From: Harmothoe impar
Taxonomy: Eukaryota > Annelida > Polychaeta > Phyllodocida > Polynoidae
DNA: 64,000 nucleotides
Direction: 5' to 3'
Assembly (NCBI GenBank): GCA_947462335.1
Contig: OX381704.1
Location: 48,798,942-48,862,941 of the forward strand
In this document: positions 20,757 through 32,030 of the stretch, one piece after another
Position numbering within the stretch: the stretch's first letter is position 1
Layout of the letters: every line of letters starts with the position of its first letter
Translations under genes and position numbers: made by a program
Notes under the pieces: generated by a model
What the model was told of the DNA's origin: nothing
The model's database searches: none
The model's input: the letters and a program-made list of their open reading frames with translations, nothing else

Positions 20757-23700
20757 GTATAATTACTACGCAGCACACAGGCTGCCGAGGAGCAGGCCGG
20801 GTCGTGGTGGGGCAGACGCCACCAGAAGTTGGTTACTAATTTCTGAGCTCGGCAAATGTCAATATGGAGGGGAGGAGGTGGTGTGGTGTAAGGGATTGGC
20901 TTGATCTGGGTCTGTGGTGTAGGTCAGGGGCCACCCGCCCACCTGTGCGGTCAGTTGGGCATGCTCCTCCAGTGGTCATCCTGCTGACCAAAGGCAAAGG
21001 TGATAGGTCACCTGATCACGCTCCAGCTCACAATGTCCCTCTGGTATCTGCACATGGTAAAAAAAAGAACTCTTTTCCCTTTTTTCACGAGGAATAAAGT
21101 ATTTTTTCCAGTGAAAATAAAAGAGGAAAGCTCATCACACGGAGGTAGTGTTGGGTGGGTGTGTTATCTGTGGTTGGATACGGAACTGGAGCAGCTCAAA
21201 GCAGCTCACAAGTAAAGGCTGAGCAGACCTAGATTCCCAGGAGCTGCTCGTGCCAAGGACGTCTAGGGTCTGGGACTGTGCCTGGGGAGGTCCTGGGACC
21301 ACCTTGTACTGACCGTCACAAGGTGTCGATAACTAATTCTCAACACATGCATGCTTTATGCTTTTTTAAAGATCTCCAATTATCTGCCTGTTTTATTTTT
21401 ATTCACAGGACCTGACGCCAGAATGAAAGGCGCAAAAGAGCACAAAGTGAATACCGCTACCAGGTTGAATGGGAGAGGAGTCGATCTTCAAATTGGTCTA
21501 ATAACAACTGTACACAGATAAAAGAGCAACTACAATGTAGACTTCCCTGGGTCTCGTGCTAGATAAGAGACACTGGTGTTTTATACAGATTCTGTGGTTG
21601 AATAACCATCTTAGAGACAAAAAGAGTCACACGGTAACAGTAGGACCAATTTTTTTTACACTGGATATTGAACAATACATCAGTAGAATGCTATGAATAA
21701 TATTTTTCTATATACTTTACCTGCCTGTCTTTCCACATGTGAGCTGTCAATTTGAAACCACACTAAGACACTTTGACATTTATAACACCTCAGAGTGGTT
21801 GAATTAGTTGGGCAAGTGCTTGGTCATGGACAGTGGAAATGCCACACATCTAAAATGTAGGAGATGGAAACCAAATCCAGGAGCCCATACTGCCTTAATG
21901 TTAATATATCGATGAGAATGAATATCAGTTATTACAGTGCACTGAAATGTAAGTCGACATACTGAACGGTTGGCATTTCCCTATACTGTGTTGAAAGGTC
22001 ATGTATCTAGCAATTTCCCTTGTGTAATGTTTCCAGAAGGGTACATGTAGTTCAAAAACAATAATTGCATTATCCTCTAGAGCTCTGTTATTCCTTGTCC
22101 GTAACAAGAGACTTCCTGGTAGAAAATGTCCTGAAAGTGATGTTAATTCACGTCACCATAGGACTATTGTATACATATAAAAATGGATTAAGAATAATTG
22201 ACGGGTATGAGTATAATTAGTGCGAATTTGCTGGCTGTACGTAAATGCAATGCTACCATTCCCCATGCTTCTATACGTCTGTATAGACACGTGGCTTTAA
22301 GGTCACACTTCCCAATATATTTTAATGAGATCAAATTATAATGCATCACACCTACTCAGGCTACTGGTGTAACATTCAGTTGGTTGATGAATGATGTATG
22401 ACTGGGACACATTTCCCATTACGACCTAACGTCATTTATCATACCATGCAGCCACATGTGGCCTACATTCTCTATATTCTGGGCTAAACTTAATTTCGTA
22501 ATTGGCCATTTTACAAATAAGTGAGCACATGAAAATGGCACTATCCATCATGCGAATAATATATGCACATATCCCTATATGTAAAAGAGAAAGAAGCAAT
22601 GTTATGCAGAAGTCTTCATGTTTAGGAATACCCTTGTAATTTAATAAAGATTCATCACACCAATGAGGTACGGGTAAGAAACTACTAAAACTCCCCCTAT
22701 TTTCACTTAAATTCAGCCTTGCAATGAAAGGCCGCTCACTAACATATAACTAGTGTATAGGCATGCTAAGGGAGGAACTACTCTCCCATTGTTGGTGCCT
22801 CAGAACATCCAATCAGAGACAGACGTGCATTCATACAAGGCTTGTCAACATGATCTTGATAAGAGCGCTATAGCCTACACAAAGAAAAGAAATATAGTCA
22901 AAGCAGAGTCCTGGCTGCCTCTAGCATGACTCCCATTTCTGACTCTCCTATTCTAGTTATGTGACTCCCTTTGGTGAGGCAGGGAGTTATGTGACTCCTC
23001 TAAGTGAGCCAGGTGACTCGCTTTCCCTTCTCTGTGTATGTTTTCCGGAGTACCTGTCTGGTAGGTCTAAGAAAAAGGTGATACTTTGCCCATTACCAGC
23101 ATGATTATCATGGACAACATATTTATGTGGCTAATAAGAACCAACATTGTGAGCCCCCCCCCCCCAATATCGACCACACTACCCCTGTTTTTAAATAATG
23201 ACCGCCCCTTATAATTATGTTTATTAATTTAATATTGGATTCGAAACCATGAACTCCAAAATATCTTTGTGAATAAACCTTTTTGAACTTTAAACAACTA
23301 CCTGAGTGATTGCTCTGGTAACAATACTCCATACAGGTTGAACAATTGTGGCTGTAAGTAACATGATATTCCCCGCATGGTTCATCTGTCTTGACCCTGA
23401 GTATAGAATGTCAAATGGTCTGCCCTTTCAACGCGAAATCTTTTCAAATGTCGTCTCATGGGCTAACTCAGCTAAAATTACCAGTTGTATTGTTACGAAT
23501 GCTTTATGAGCTTGTCGTTCGAACGGGCATTGAATGAAATTACCCATGAATTTTAAATGTGGTGATTCCAATTTCGTCGTTTTGTAATTAACATAAGCCA
23601 GATGCAGTTCTGAAAACGATGGTGCTGCAAGGATCCCTTCTTGGCCAGTCCCCTCCAGCTCTGCCATCATTATAATGCTGGTTCTGTTGCTGCTTCCTCA

Positions 23701-24796
23701 TCAATGACCTGCATTCCCCAGGGTCGGATCTCGGTCATGCCACCTACAACTCCTGTATGTCTATGGATTAATGATGGCAGGACCCCTATAGGGACGGGGT
23801 ACTGAAGGGCACATGTTGTACACTCCGGGTTATGGGTGAGATCATGAGAGGGCATTATAATGCATTGGATTCGAGAGAGAGAGAAAGTGACCCCCTACTC
23901 GCAGCTTAATGAGGGAGTACCCCCCCCCCCACATCCCTGATAAACCAAAGGAGTTCCATCCTATCTGGCCTGAAAATTCAGATAATTAAGGCCATCGTAT
24001 ATATATATATATGGCCCATTAGAATTATAGTATTGTGTAAAACCAAGTCACTATTTGCATGTTTTTAATGAGTCCGCAAGTTTCACAATTGAATGTATTT
24101 AATTCCACGTCATCGAAAAATGGTGAGGGCTAGTAACGGGCCTAACCCAGCATGTTTAGAAGTTTCTACGTTATTATGTAGAGCATTAGTTATACAGTTG
24201 AAGATGTGATGATACACTCTCTCACTAGTCATTATCATTTCATACATGTCTACATGATACTACTATACTGCAATATTGAACTATTTAATTGACAATTTGG
24301 GGAAATAAAACGGGATTGCATTTCATAAGACATAATACAACTATTAAAATGATTCGACTCTAGGGTTGTAAAGCTCATCATTGCAAATCATCTTTCATTA
24401 GTTGGCGTTCCATGTTCTTGTGGGTCTGCATGATAAAGAGTCACATAGTCAGTTTGTGTTTGCGAGGAGCGACTCACTTGTTCAATATCGAGTTACTCAC
24501 CCACTCATCCCTAATGGTGTCGTAGGTCATTCAGTCCAGGTCACTCCCTGGTCAGAAGAAGGTTAGACTATCAACATTCCTGAAACTGAGATCATATATT
24601 ATAGGACGGACATGGGGAATGCATTTCAAATACTCTACATATCTACGATGATGTACTAGCTTTCCATAAAAACTATACTAGATTTTTCCTACTATTAAGT
24701 TTGTACAATTCCCATTCTATGATAAATGCAGGTATATAGTTACCCTCAGAAATGAAGTCGTCATTCCATGGTCTTCTGAAAATGACAATCTATAAA
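20757..24796. other. Non-coding sequence with C runs
   Basis: C runs occur at about 23154-23165 and 23921-23930, and a short (AT)n at about 24000. I recognise no exon or element. Confidence 0.4.
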
Positions 24797-24867
24797 TGTG
24801 ACATGTACTGTGAAAAGGGACCTTAGTGGATCCTGCACTAAGGTCCCTTTTCGCAGATCGTGTCACA
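24797..24867. repeat. Near-perfect 71-bp hairpin
   Basis: A 32-nt arm (24797-24828) and its complement (24836-24867) differ at only four positions and are separated by a 7-nt loop (GATCCTG). The inner part, GAAAAGGGACCTTAGTG, is perfectly paired. It could be a solo MITE-type palindrome or a small-RNA hairpin precursor; position and length fit either. No second copy was noticed in the window. Confidence 0.6.
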
Positions 24868-26568
24868 AATGATATTATTATTATGGTTTTGAACAGGAAT
24901 TACTTGAATTTATAAGTCGATATGAAGGGCTTGGATGCAAAACGACATAGCTCCATGCCAGAATTGAAGCATATAGTGCTTTTTGTAAAGACACCCTGGG
25001 GTCAATTGTTATACACTGGTAACAGAGTGTATATAGTGAGTAGGTCCTAATGATATGATATGATTGAGGATTATATTTCACTCTCCCTAATCTTCATTTT
25101 TGTCCCTATTTTTAGAATGGCGCTTCTGTTGTTTTGCATCCAAACTCTTCATATTATACAAACCCCTTTATAATAATTATTAATGCAAACATTCTGGATT
25201 CCGTTGTAGGATCTTCTAGATGCCAATAACCTTCAGCACCCTCCAGGGCTTTTAATTAGCACCTTCAAGTACCTCGTAAATAGATAAATGAAATAGACTG
25301 TAACAAACGAGGCTACCTGCTTATTTTCATACATGAAAGCGCAATTTAAAAGTACAAAGTGGAGAAGCGGCTTTGAAACTGAAGTTTTCACTTGGCCCGC
25401 TAGAAAACCGTCATTAACCGAGTTAGGGAAGGTAAATGTCATTGTGGATAATTACATACATTAAGTCAGTAGTTCTTGTATGAAAGGGAGTTAAAGCTAT
25501 TGGGTAAATGTTTACCTCCAAGTATCCAGGTACTTTGATAGGTATCAAGGTGTTTAAGGCGGTATACATTAGCGGGACTTCAGAGGAGAGGCAGCTAGGT
25601 ATAGCCAAGGAGGGGAGGCCGGGTGGATTGTAGGCGGGTCGGGGTAAAAGGTAATGGTAGTACATAGGGGATGTCTCACCTACCCAGCTCCACAAGGCAC
25701 TTACCACAGAGTATGAGGAACATAAAGGTTATTGAAATGTTAGAGTTAGTTCATATAAAAAAGTTGTATTCATCTCCTGAGCCAGGGGTCCCTTACATTC
25801 TTTTACAATAGTATTTCAATGTATGCTATATACAATATACCTTTGGCATGCACTCCACAGCACTCTGTCTAGCACGGTGGGTATAAGTCCGACAATTAGA
25901 CCAAATAGGAACTAGATAACATGGAATGACACTAACTGAATGAGGTAGCAGTCCAAGTTTTTTCTTCTTGAACACCTTGGTATATTCCTAAGAAGATCGC
26001 TCTCTGCCCCCTGATTATGCCACAAAAAAGTTTGTTTCAGGTGATATGGGAAGAAAATGTAGGGTCGATAGGTCGGATTGTTTTTAAATTCTTTTTTCAA
26101 ACATGAATATACTAGCCAGCTTCTCCACATACCCAAAAATCTACCCCCAAAAAGGGGTTAGAATACGGAAATTTCCTCAACAAACCTCTTTTTTTCGCAT
26201 TATCGGACCTGCTCACTTTAATCTAAATGCGCAGATGAACTGCATAATATATGATAAGTGCTTTGCTATTGTTATTCCCAGAACAAAAGAAAATGTACTG
26301 AATTTCCAGGAAGGTACGTGTCAAATGGATACCTGAACATGTGCACGTAGACAAGGGATAGGGGCAATACGGTGCAACGTATGGGTTCAGCCTGCACACC
26401 TGGTCTGCAGATGTTTCGTTAATTGCTCTCTATAAGAGGGTCAGGTCAGGAACAATTCATTCTGCTGAGCACTGTAACAGGATATGTTTATATGAGGCAA
26501 TGTATTCTTAAAAAACAATCATTATCATCAACTGCGTTGCAAACTACATACAATTCATTTCATGACCT

Positions 26569-26569
<1 letters not shown>
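24868..26569. other. Non-coding sequence, nothing recognised
   Basis: AT-rich sequence without supported features. Confidence 0.4.

Positions 26570-26662
<93 letters not shown>
26570..26662. repeat. (AT)n microsatellite
   Basis: About 93 bp of uninterrupted AT dinucleotide. Confidence 0.95.
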
Positions 26663-26665
<3 letters not shown>

Positions 26666-28229
26666 ACTTGTACAGAGCATTTCAACATGTCAACAGATAT
26701 GTCAATATGTATGGATCAATCATGGAAAAAGGACCCCCGTGCGGGATCTTTAGTACCAGCTTTGGCCACCAGAGGGCTCAACATAGCCAAAAAAAAAGTT
26801 TTCTTAAATAAAGAAATATAGAGCTTATTGGCATTTGAGATTTGACAGTGCCCACATATTCAAAGAGCCCGCTCTCAAAACCTAGAAGTGGTACCTGCTA
26901 ATGAAATGAAGCGGTCACCTGTCGTATGAATCCATTGTATAATGGCCTATATGGGTACATACTTATCCATTCATGTTGCATGATACGCACTTATTGCTGG
27001 TTGCAATCTGAAAGGAAAAGAACATAAACCAATACAATGATTTCCAGGAAAAGCTATATATGAAATGTATACCTGTACAGGTACAATAATATATGGGATA
27101 GGGGCAATATGTATGTATATTAATTCCATGGCTCTAACCATGACACTACGGCCTATACCTGTTCAAATAAGTGCTCCCGGAAAAATGTTCAGCGACAGTG
27201 CTTCCTTAATATTCTGAAGATTTGAAAATGCCGCGAAGAAAATATTCACTGACTGGCTTGGAAAAGGATGTTCTATAACTGGCATCTTTAGGGCTCGTCA
27301 CTGATGCGTTGTCAGATAGAACACTCTGGCCCAGCATTGCTATTTTCCATAGGATAAATTGAAACCGGTTTAGAGCCGATTAATCATTTTGCCTGCATGT
27401 GCCTCATTGCAAAATACTGGTGCATATAATAGGTTTTACTTTGGAAATGATTAATTTCTATGTTTGGCCCAATTATACTCATTACGATACCTATGTGTAA
27501 TAAAAGGGATCGACCATCACCCGGGCAGCATTTTCTGAAGTAAAGGACAATTAAGATAGATGAAGCATCGTATATGGCAACATTAAGAAAGGAGGAAATA
27601 GATGAAGCTTGTTTAGAACTGACTCATTCAGAGACGGATTTACGACTTAATATACGCAGCTCTTTGATTGTTGGCTATACATGAAGGCCTGTACTTTAGC
27701 CCTTGATATCTCTGATTTTGGTAGGGGGGAAAAAATCACAGTAATACGATGTATTTGATCCCTGACCTGCTGGTATAGTTTGGCTCTTGGCCAATGAGCA
27801 TCACTACTATAAAGTATTGTTCAAAAGAGACTGCACTCTAGAATTAGGGATGTAGGACGAGGTATACAAATAAATACACATAAACTCTGCGATACGTGTC
27901 ATACTTGTATGGTGGTATAGCACTCTATCTTTATTATATGACTAACGGAAAGTACACACGGTGAATGGCGTCATCGCTGGTGTACGTGTGAATTCACCCC
28001 ATGCCTTTCTCTATTTAAGCAGTGGTAAATCATTTGAAATGGGATTATTTCCTTAAAGCACACAGTAAAGTGGGTCTGACTGTGGTCGATATAATAGGCT
28101 GCAGTTGGCGTATACACGTATATTGTGTTATAGAGGGCTGGCATTACAAAGTGTATGTCTAATCCCTGAGGGCTGTGTGCAGGAGTGGGTTCCTGGATCG
28201 TGTTTGTGGTCCGGATTAGATCTATTCAC
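26663..28229. other. Non-coding sequence, nothing recognised
   Basis: No supported exon or repeat. Confidence 0.4.
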
Positions 28230-28304
28230 CAGGGAAGGTCTAGGGCGAGAACCACCACAAACAAGTGGGTAGCCACGAGCAGCTTCATCTATAGGCTGGG
28301 AGGT
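28230..28304 (-). CDS. Candidate host exon with two possible readings
   Basis: The minus strand shows a plausible acceptor (acaccctctgcag, ending at 28305), a 75-nt segment and a donor (TCCCTG then GTGAATAG). Reading 1 is an internal exon open throughout, 25 codons at phase 0, beginning TSQPIDEAARGYPLVCGGSR. Reading 2 starts at an ATG at 28288 and gives a hydrophobic signal-peptide-like MKLLVATHLFVVVLALDLP. Only homology or transcripts can choose between them. Confidence 0.28.
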
Positions 28305-29279
28305 CTGCAGAGGGTGTGCTTTAAGTGCAGGGATGAAGTGAGGGCTTTTGTATGTGTATAGTTATTCCCCTTAATCCCACCTCTATACAAAAATGTACCC
28401 TGGGACCTTCGCTTGGAGAGTATATACATATACCATTGAGGGTCTTAAAAGTCAATATTTAAGACTTGTTGTTTTGTTGACACAAACAGACCCTGTATTA
28501 CCACGATTGACAACCTTACAACGAAGTACCAAAGGCACTTATCATTTTGAAATTATAGTGCAATTATAATGAAGAGTACTGCGTAGTCGTGTTGTATGAT
28601 AAAAGTGGAACATCCTATATATTCCCACCATCGAGGTACCTGTAAGCTCCTGTTTGGCCCCAATTGATGCCAGGATATTGAAGCTACTTCCTCCCATACT
28701 CTACATGCCATAGAAAGGTTATCCAATAATAAAAATTCCCATTACCCTAAATTTTCATGTAAAGGTTTTCCAGTACTAAAGATATCAGAGGCATTTTGCC
28801 CTTCTCAGAATTTATTGCAAATTTTCATGATCGTATTTGGTGAGGCAAGAGAGCCATTATCAGGTGGGTATGACTAATTGGAAGCATGGGATCACATTAT
28901 TTCCTACATATGGGGTTTAAGTGGTGCTACACAATGACAGGAATGACTCTTACACACAGACTAGTTATGGAGTCAAACTAAAGATGACCTTTGCGGCAAA
29001 CCGAGTACAAATACATCATACAAACACCTGCTGATATCTGCTCCCTGAGATATCTTATTGAAGCATTATTACAACCCTCAGTGTTACAGCCCTGGAGTGG
29101 CTTGAGGCATGATTATAATGTGAATCCATATACAGCACCTACTGAGCGGTAAGTAGTCGGGGCCCATCTCCTGCCACAAGCACAGCAAGTGAAATGTCTC
29201 TGGGGAGGATGGAGGATGAAGGATATATGTGAAAGGAATTGGGTGGGTGGGGGGTGGAAGGGGGTATGCGAGCGGACAC

Positions 29280-29408
29280 TCTGAGTCTGCAGTCGTCGCC
29301 ACCAAGGCTTGTCACCCGGACCTCTGAGGCATTTGTCCCGTCGGCGAATCGGATGTAGGCGTCAAGCCGGGTGGCGGCGTCGTCTTTTTTCCCATGCATA
29401 AATTTCAT
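29280..29408 (-). CDS. Candidate 5' exon in a CpG island, unknown protein
   Basis: Within a CpG-dense island (about 29280-29560) the minus strand reads 43 codons from an ATG at 29408. The peptide begins MKFMHGKKDDAATRLDAYIR and continues with FADGTNASEVRV; its composition resembles a folded protein rather than noise. The frame remains open upstream to 29798, so the start is uncertain. The 3' limit is also uncertain: the donor at 29279 (AGA then GTGTCC) is weak, and the frame continues beyond it to 29139. I do not recognise the family. Confidence 0.35.
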
Positions 29409-29560
29409 ATTTGCGGAAATGGAATTCTGCCGGCCGGGCACGCGCAGTCCGGGCGGAAGTGACACGGTGTCAGGCCGCGTCGCCGGTTCCCAGCATGCCT
29501 TTGGGCAATGGAGTGAAACGCGCCGGCAGAAAGCGACACTACCACCGAGCTTCCGGTGGA
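29280..29560. promoter_or_regulatory. CpG island
   Basis: Dense CpG within AT-rich surroundings; likely a promoter for the minus-strand candidate exon above. I see no TATA box or other core element that fixes the start site. Confidence 0.4.
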
Positions 29561-31265
29561 ATTGGAAAGTGTCGCCATAGAAACAGGGCGTGGGGTGTGA
29601 GGGGGTAGTGGGAGGTGTGAGGGACGCGATTAGCTGGCATTGAGGTGTGTCCCTTTTATTATTGATTATCAGTTGATGACGTGAGGATTGCAAAGCAGTA
29701 AGTAGACCAATCACTAGACGAAGTAGAAAATCCCAAGTCATGCACAGCCTGTGAAATAAACCACCTGAGAAAAAGAAATTGTTACATATTCGAGACAATT
29801 GCTTTCTTCCATGGTATCTCTATTAGCAGAAGATACAGTTATTTAAACCTTGTTCACATCTATACCACAAATCAAACGGTGGTCGAAGTAGCTATACGAT
29901 TTTTTATTATCATAAATCAATTTATGGCAGTCCCTGTCATACCTGATGCAATAGGGGGATAGTGTACTTGATGTTAAGAAACGGAGAAGAGGGGGGGGGG
30001 CACGTCTACCGCTAGGTTATTCACCCTAGACCCTCCCCCTATCACAACATCCATAGAGGCTGTGTCATGCACGTGAGGGGATGGGAAGGGAGATGTACAG
30101 GGATCAAACACTATCGACCAGAGGCTCGGCCCCTAGAGCTGGCCTGCTTCCACCTCCGCAGAAATCGATCTCTATTGCGTAATCCTTGGTGAGACATAAA
30201 TAGGACAATGCTAGAGCAAGGACTTGGGGGAGGGACCACCCTACCTCCCATCTATATACCCACTGTGACTGGCTCACCCCCTTTTTCGAGTTGGATGCAA
30301 TCCAGCCCTGGAGGAAGGGGATCTCTATCCGATTCCTGAGGCGAGCCTACAGGTGCGACGTACCGAATGGATGAAGCCTCTAGGGTCCAGAGTGACCCTC
30401 CTTTGTAAAGTGTCCTCTCCTGGTCAGACCCTCCCCCCCCCCCCCCCCCCACCCCCACACCGCTTAACATGTACTGGAGCAGCCCCCCCCCCTCCTCCAG
30501 AGTACCAGGCATTAGGTAGAGCAGGTCAAGGGCAAGTCATGGGGTCATGTGATGTCATGAACGAATTACTATATTGGTCATGTCAGGATCAGATATGTTT
30601 GGATATAGAGGCATGTGGCGCTATGAATATGACAATGTGGCACACATGGAGCTACATCAAAGGTTTCTGCATGGTTCAATAGAGCAGCGTGCTGATGCAT
30701 GCAGAAACAAAGTAGAAAGGAGGCCTGAAGGGGAAACACTATGTAGGTAACCTCTACAGAGGACAACCGGGGAAGGGGGTTACTGGCTTTTTGAGGGTAG
30801 TTAACTGAGAAGATGCAGCCCCCACTATTTTGTCACTTGACGGCCTCTTATAAGGTACATTAATTTACATTCCCTTATGTTTCCAGAACATGTATATAAT
30901 TACATTACTCCAGTTATCAATGAAATGTTAAATCAATGATTCCTCTATCAATAGTGCCAGCTCCTGATACTGTGCTTTCCAGTTGTTGACATACCCTGAC
31001 TTTTTTCCTTGAACCATATCATTGACACCCCGCCATTTATCACAGTGACAGCTCTTGAGTGGTGTTACATCGGTTGGTACCCTTTACTATACTGGTCGAG
31101 TACCCCCCCCCCCCCCATACTGGGGGAGGACACCACAGCATGTATGCACCTTGTAGGCGGGGGAAGAAGCTTAATGTGTCAATGACTGATGGCCTTGTGT
31201 GCTGATTGATCAGGAAAGGAGGTGATATCAAATAACATACATTCACTATGAATGAGTAATACTAA
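29561..31265. other. Non-coding sequence with long C/G runs
   Basis: Homopolymer runs of more than eight bases lie near 29990 (G), 30430 (C), 30483 (C) and 31105 (C). No exon was recognised. Confidence 0.4.
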
Positions 31266-31465
31266 CCACATAGTGGTTTAATGCATTATGTCCCAAATCT
31301 GTATGATGCATGAATGAAGACCTCAGAAGCAACATGCCAACCATACGGGGTTCATACATTCCCTAAGGGTCGGCATGATGGATGAATGCAGCGGCTTACC
31401 AGGGCTGTATCATCATAATAACAACCATGGAATACCCAGGTAAAATTATGCGGCATAAAGGGTTA
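31266..31465. repeat. MITE-like dispersed repeat, copy at 31.3 kb
   Basis: Shares CATAGTGGTTTAATGCA and GATGCATGAATG(C/A)AG with 14709-14876. Its right end (GCGGCATAAAGGGTTA) is complementary to the left end of that copy, which supports terminal inverted repeats. Confidence 0.5.
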
Positions 31466-31910
31466 CTACTACAAAAATAAACTAGAGGCATTCCATATCA
31501 CTACCGCCCATGTCATAAAATGGCATGGCTTATGGCAGCTGCACATGACCATGGTGTGGGCCCTGGATCAGGCTGTAGACAGCCCAGGTAAGTATGATGG
31601 TGTGAAGGATACAGGTGCGAAGAAGAATTATGGTGGAGAGTGAATGTGGGGTTATGAGAGATAGGTTATCATCTTACACCCTCCTTGCCTCCACCCTCCT
31701 CCCTCGTTCCCACATCAGCACCAGAATCGTTCAGATAGAAGAAACAGCCCATTCCTCCTTCTGAACTAAAAATCCAATTACCATAAGGCACGGCATGGGG
31801 CAAGGCGGTGGAAGTCTTGAAGTGCCCCAGGTTTTTATAATTTTTATTTTTGGGTTCTTTTTTTACTGAAAGCCATAGAGTGAAATCATACATTCTGCCA
31901 CCTCAATCAG

Positions 31911-32030
31911 CAACCACAGAAGTACAGATCCTGGTTGCTCAGAGGTACAGGAGTCATGTGCAGGATGTGCCAGAGTGCAGGCCACCTGACCCCAGCAGCT
32001 GGGGATGGCTTATATCAACCACAGCAGCAG
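31911..32030 (+). CDS. Candidate host exon, unknown protein
   Basis: The plus strand shows an acceptor (ctgccacctcaatcag) at 31910, a 120-nt segment and a donor (CAGCAG then GTATATATAG). Two frames are open across it. One (phase 0) ends CQSAGHLTPAAGDGLYQPQQ(Q). The other begins with a split codon and reads TTEVQILVAQRYRSHVQDVP. A second donor upstream at 31587 (GCCCAG then GTAAGTATG) ends a short open segment whose phase is compatible with the latter frame. The composition is less AT-rich than the surroundings. The family is not recognised. Confidence 0.35.
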
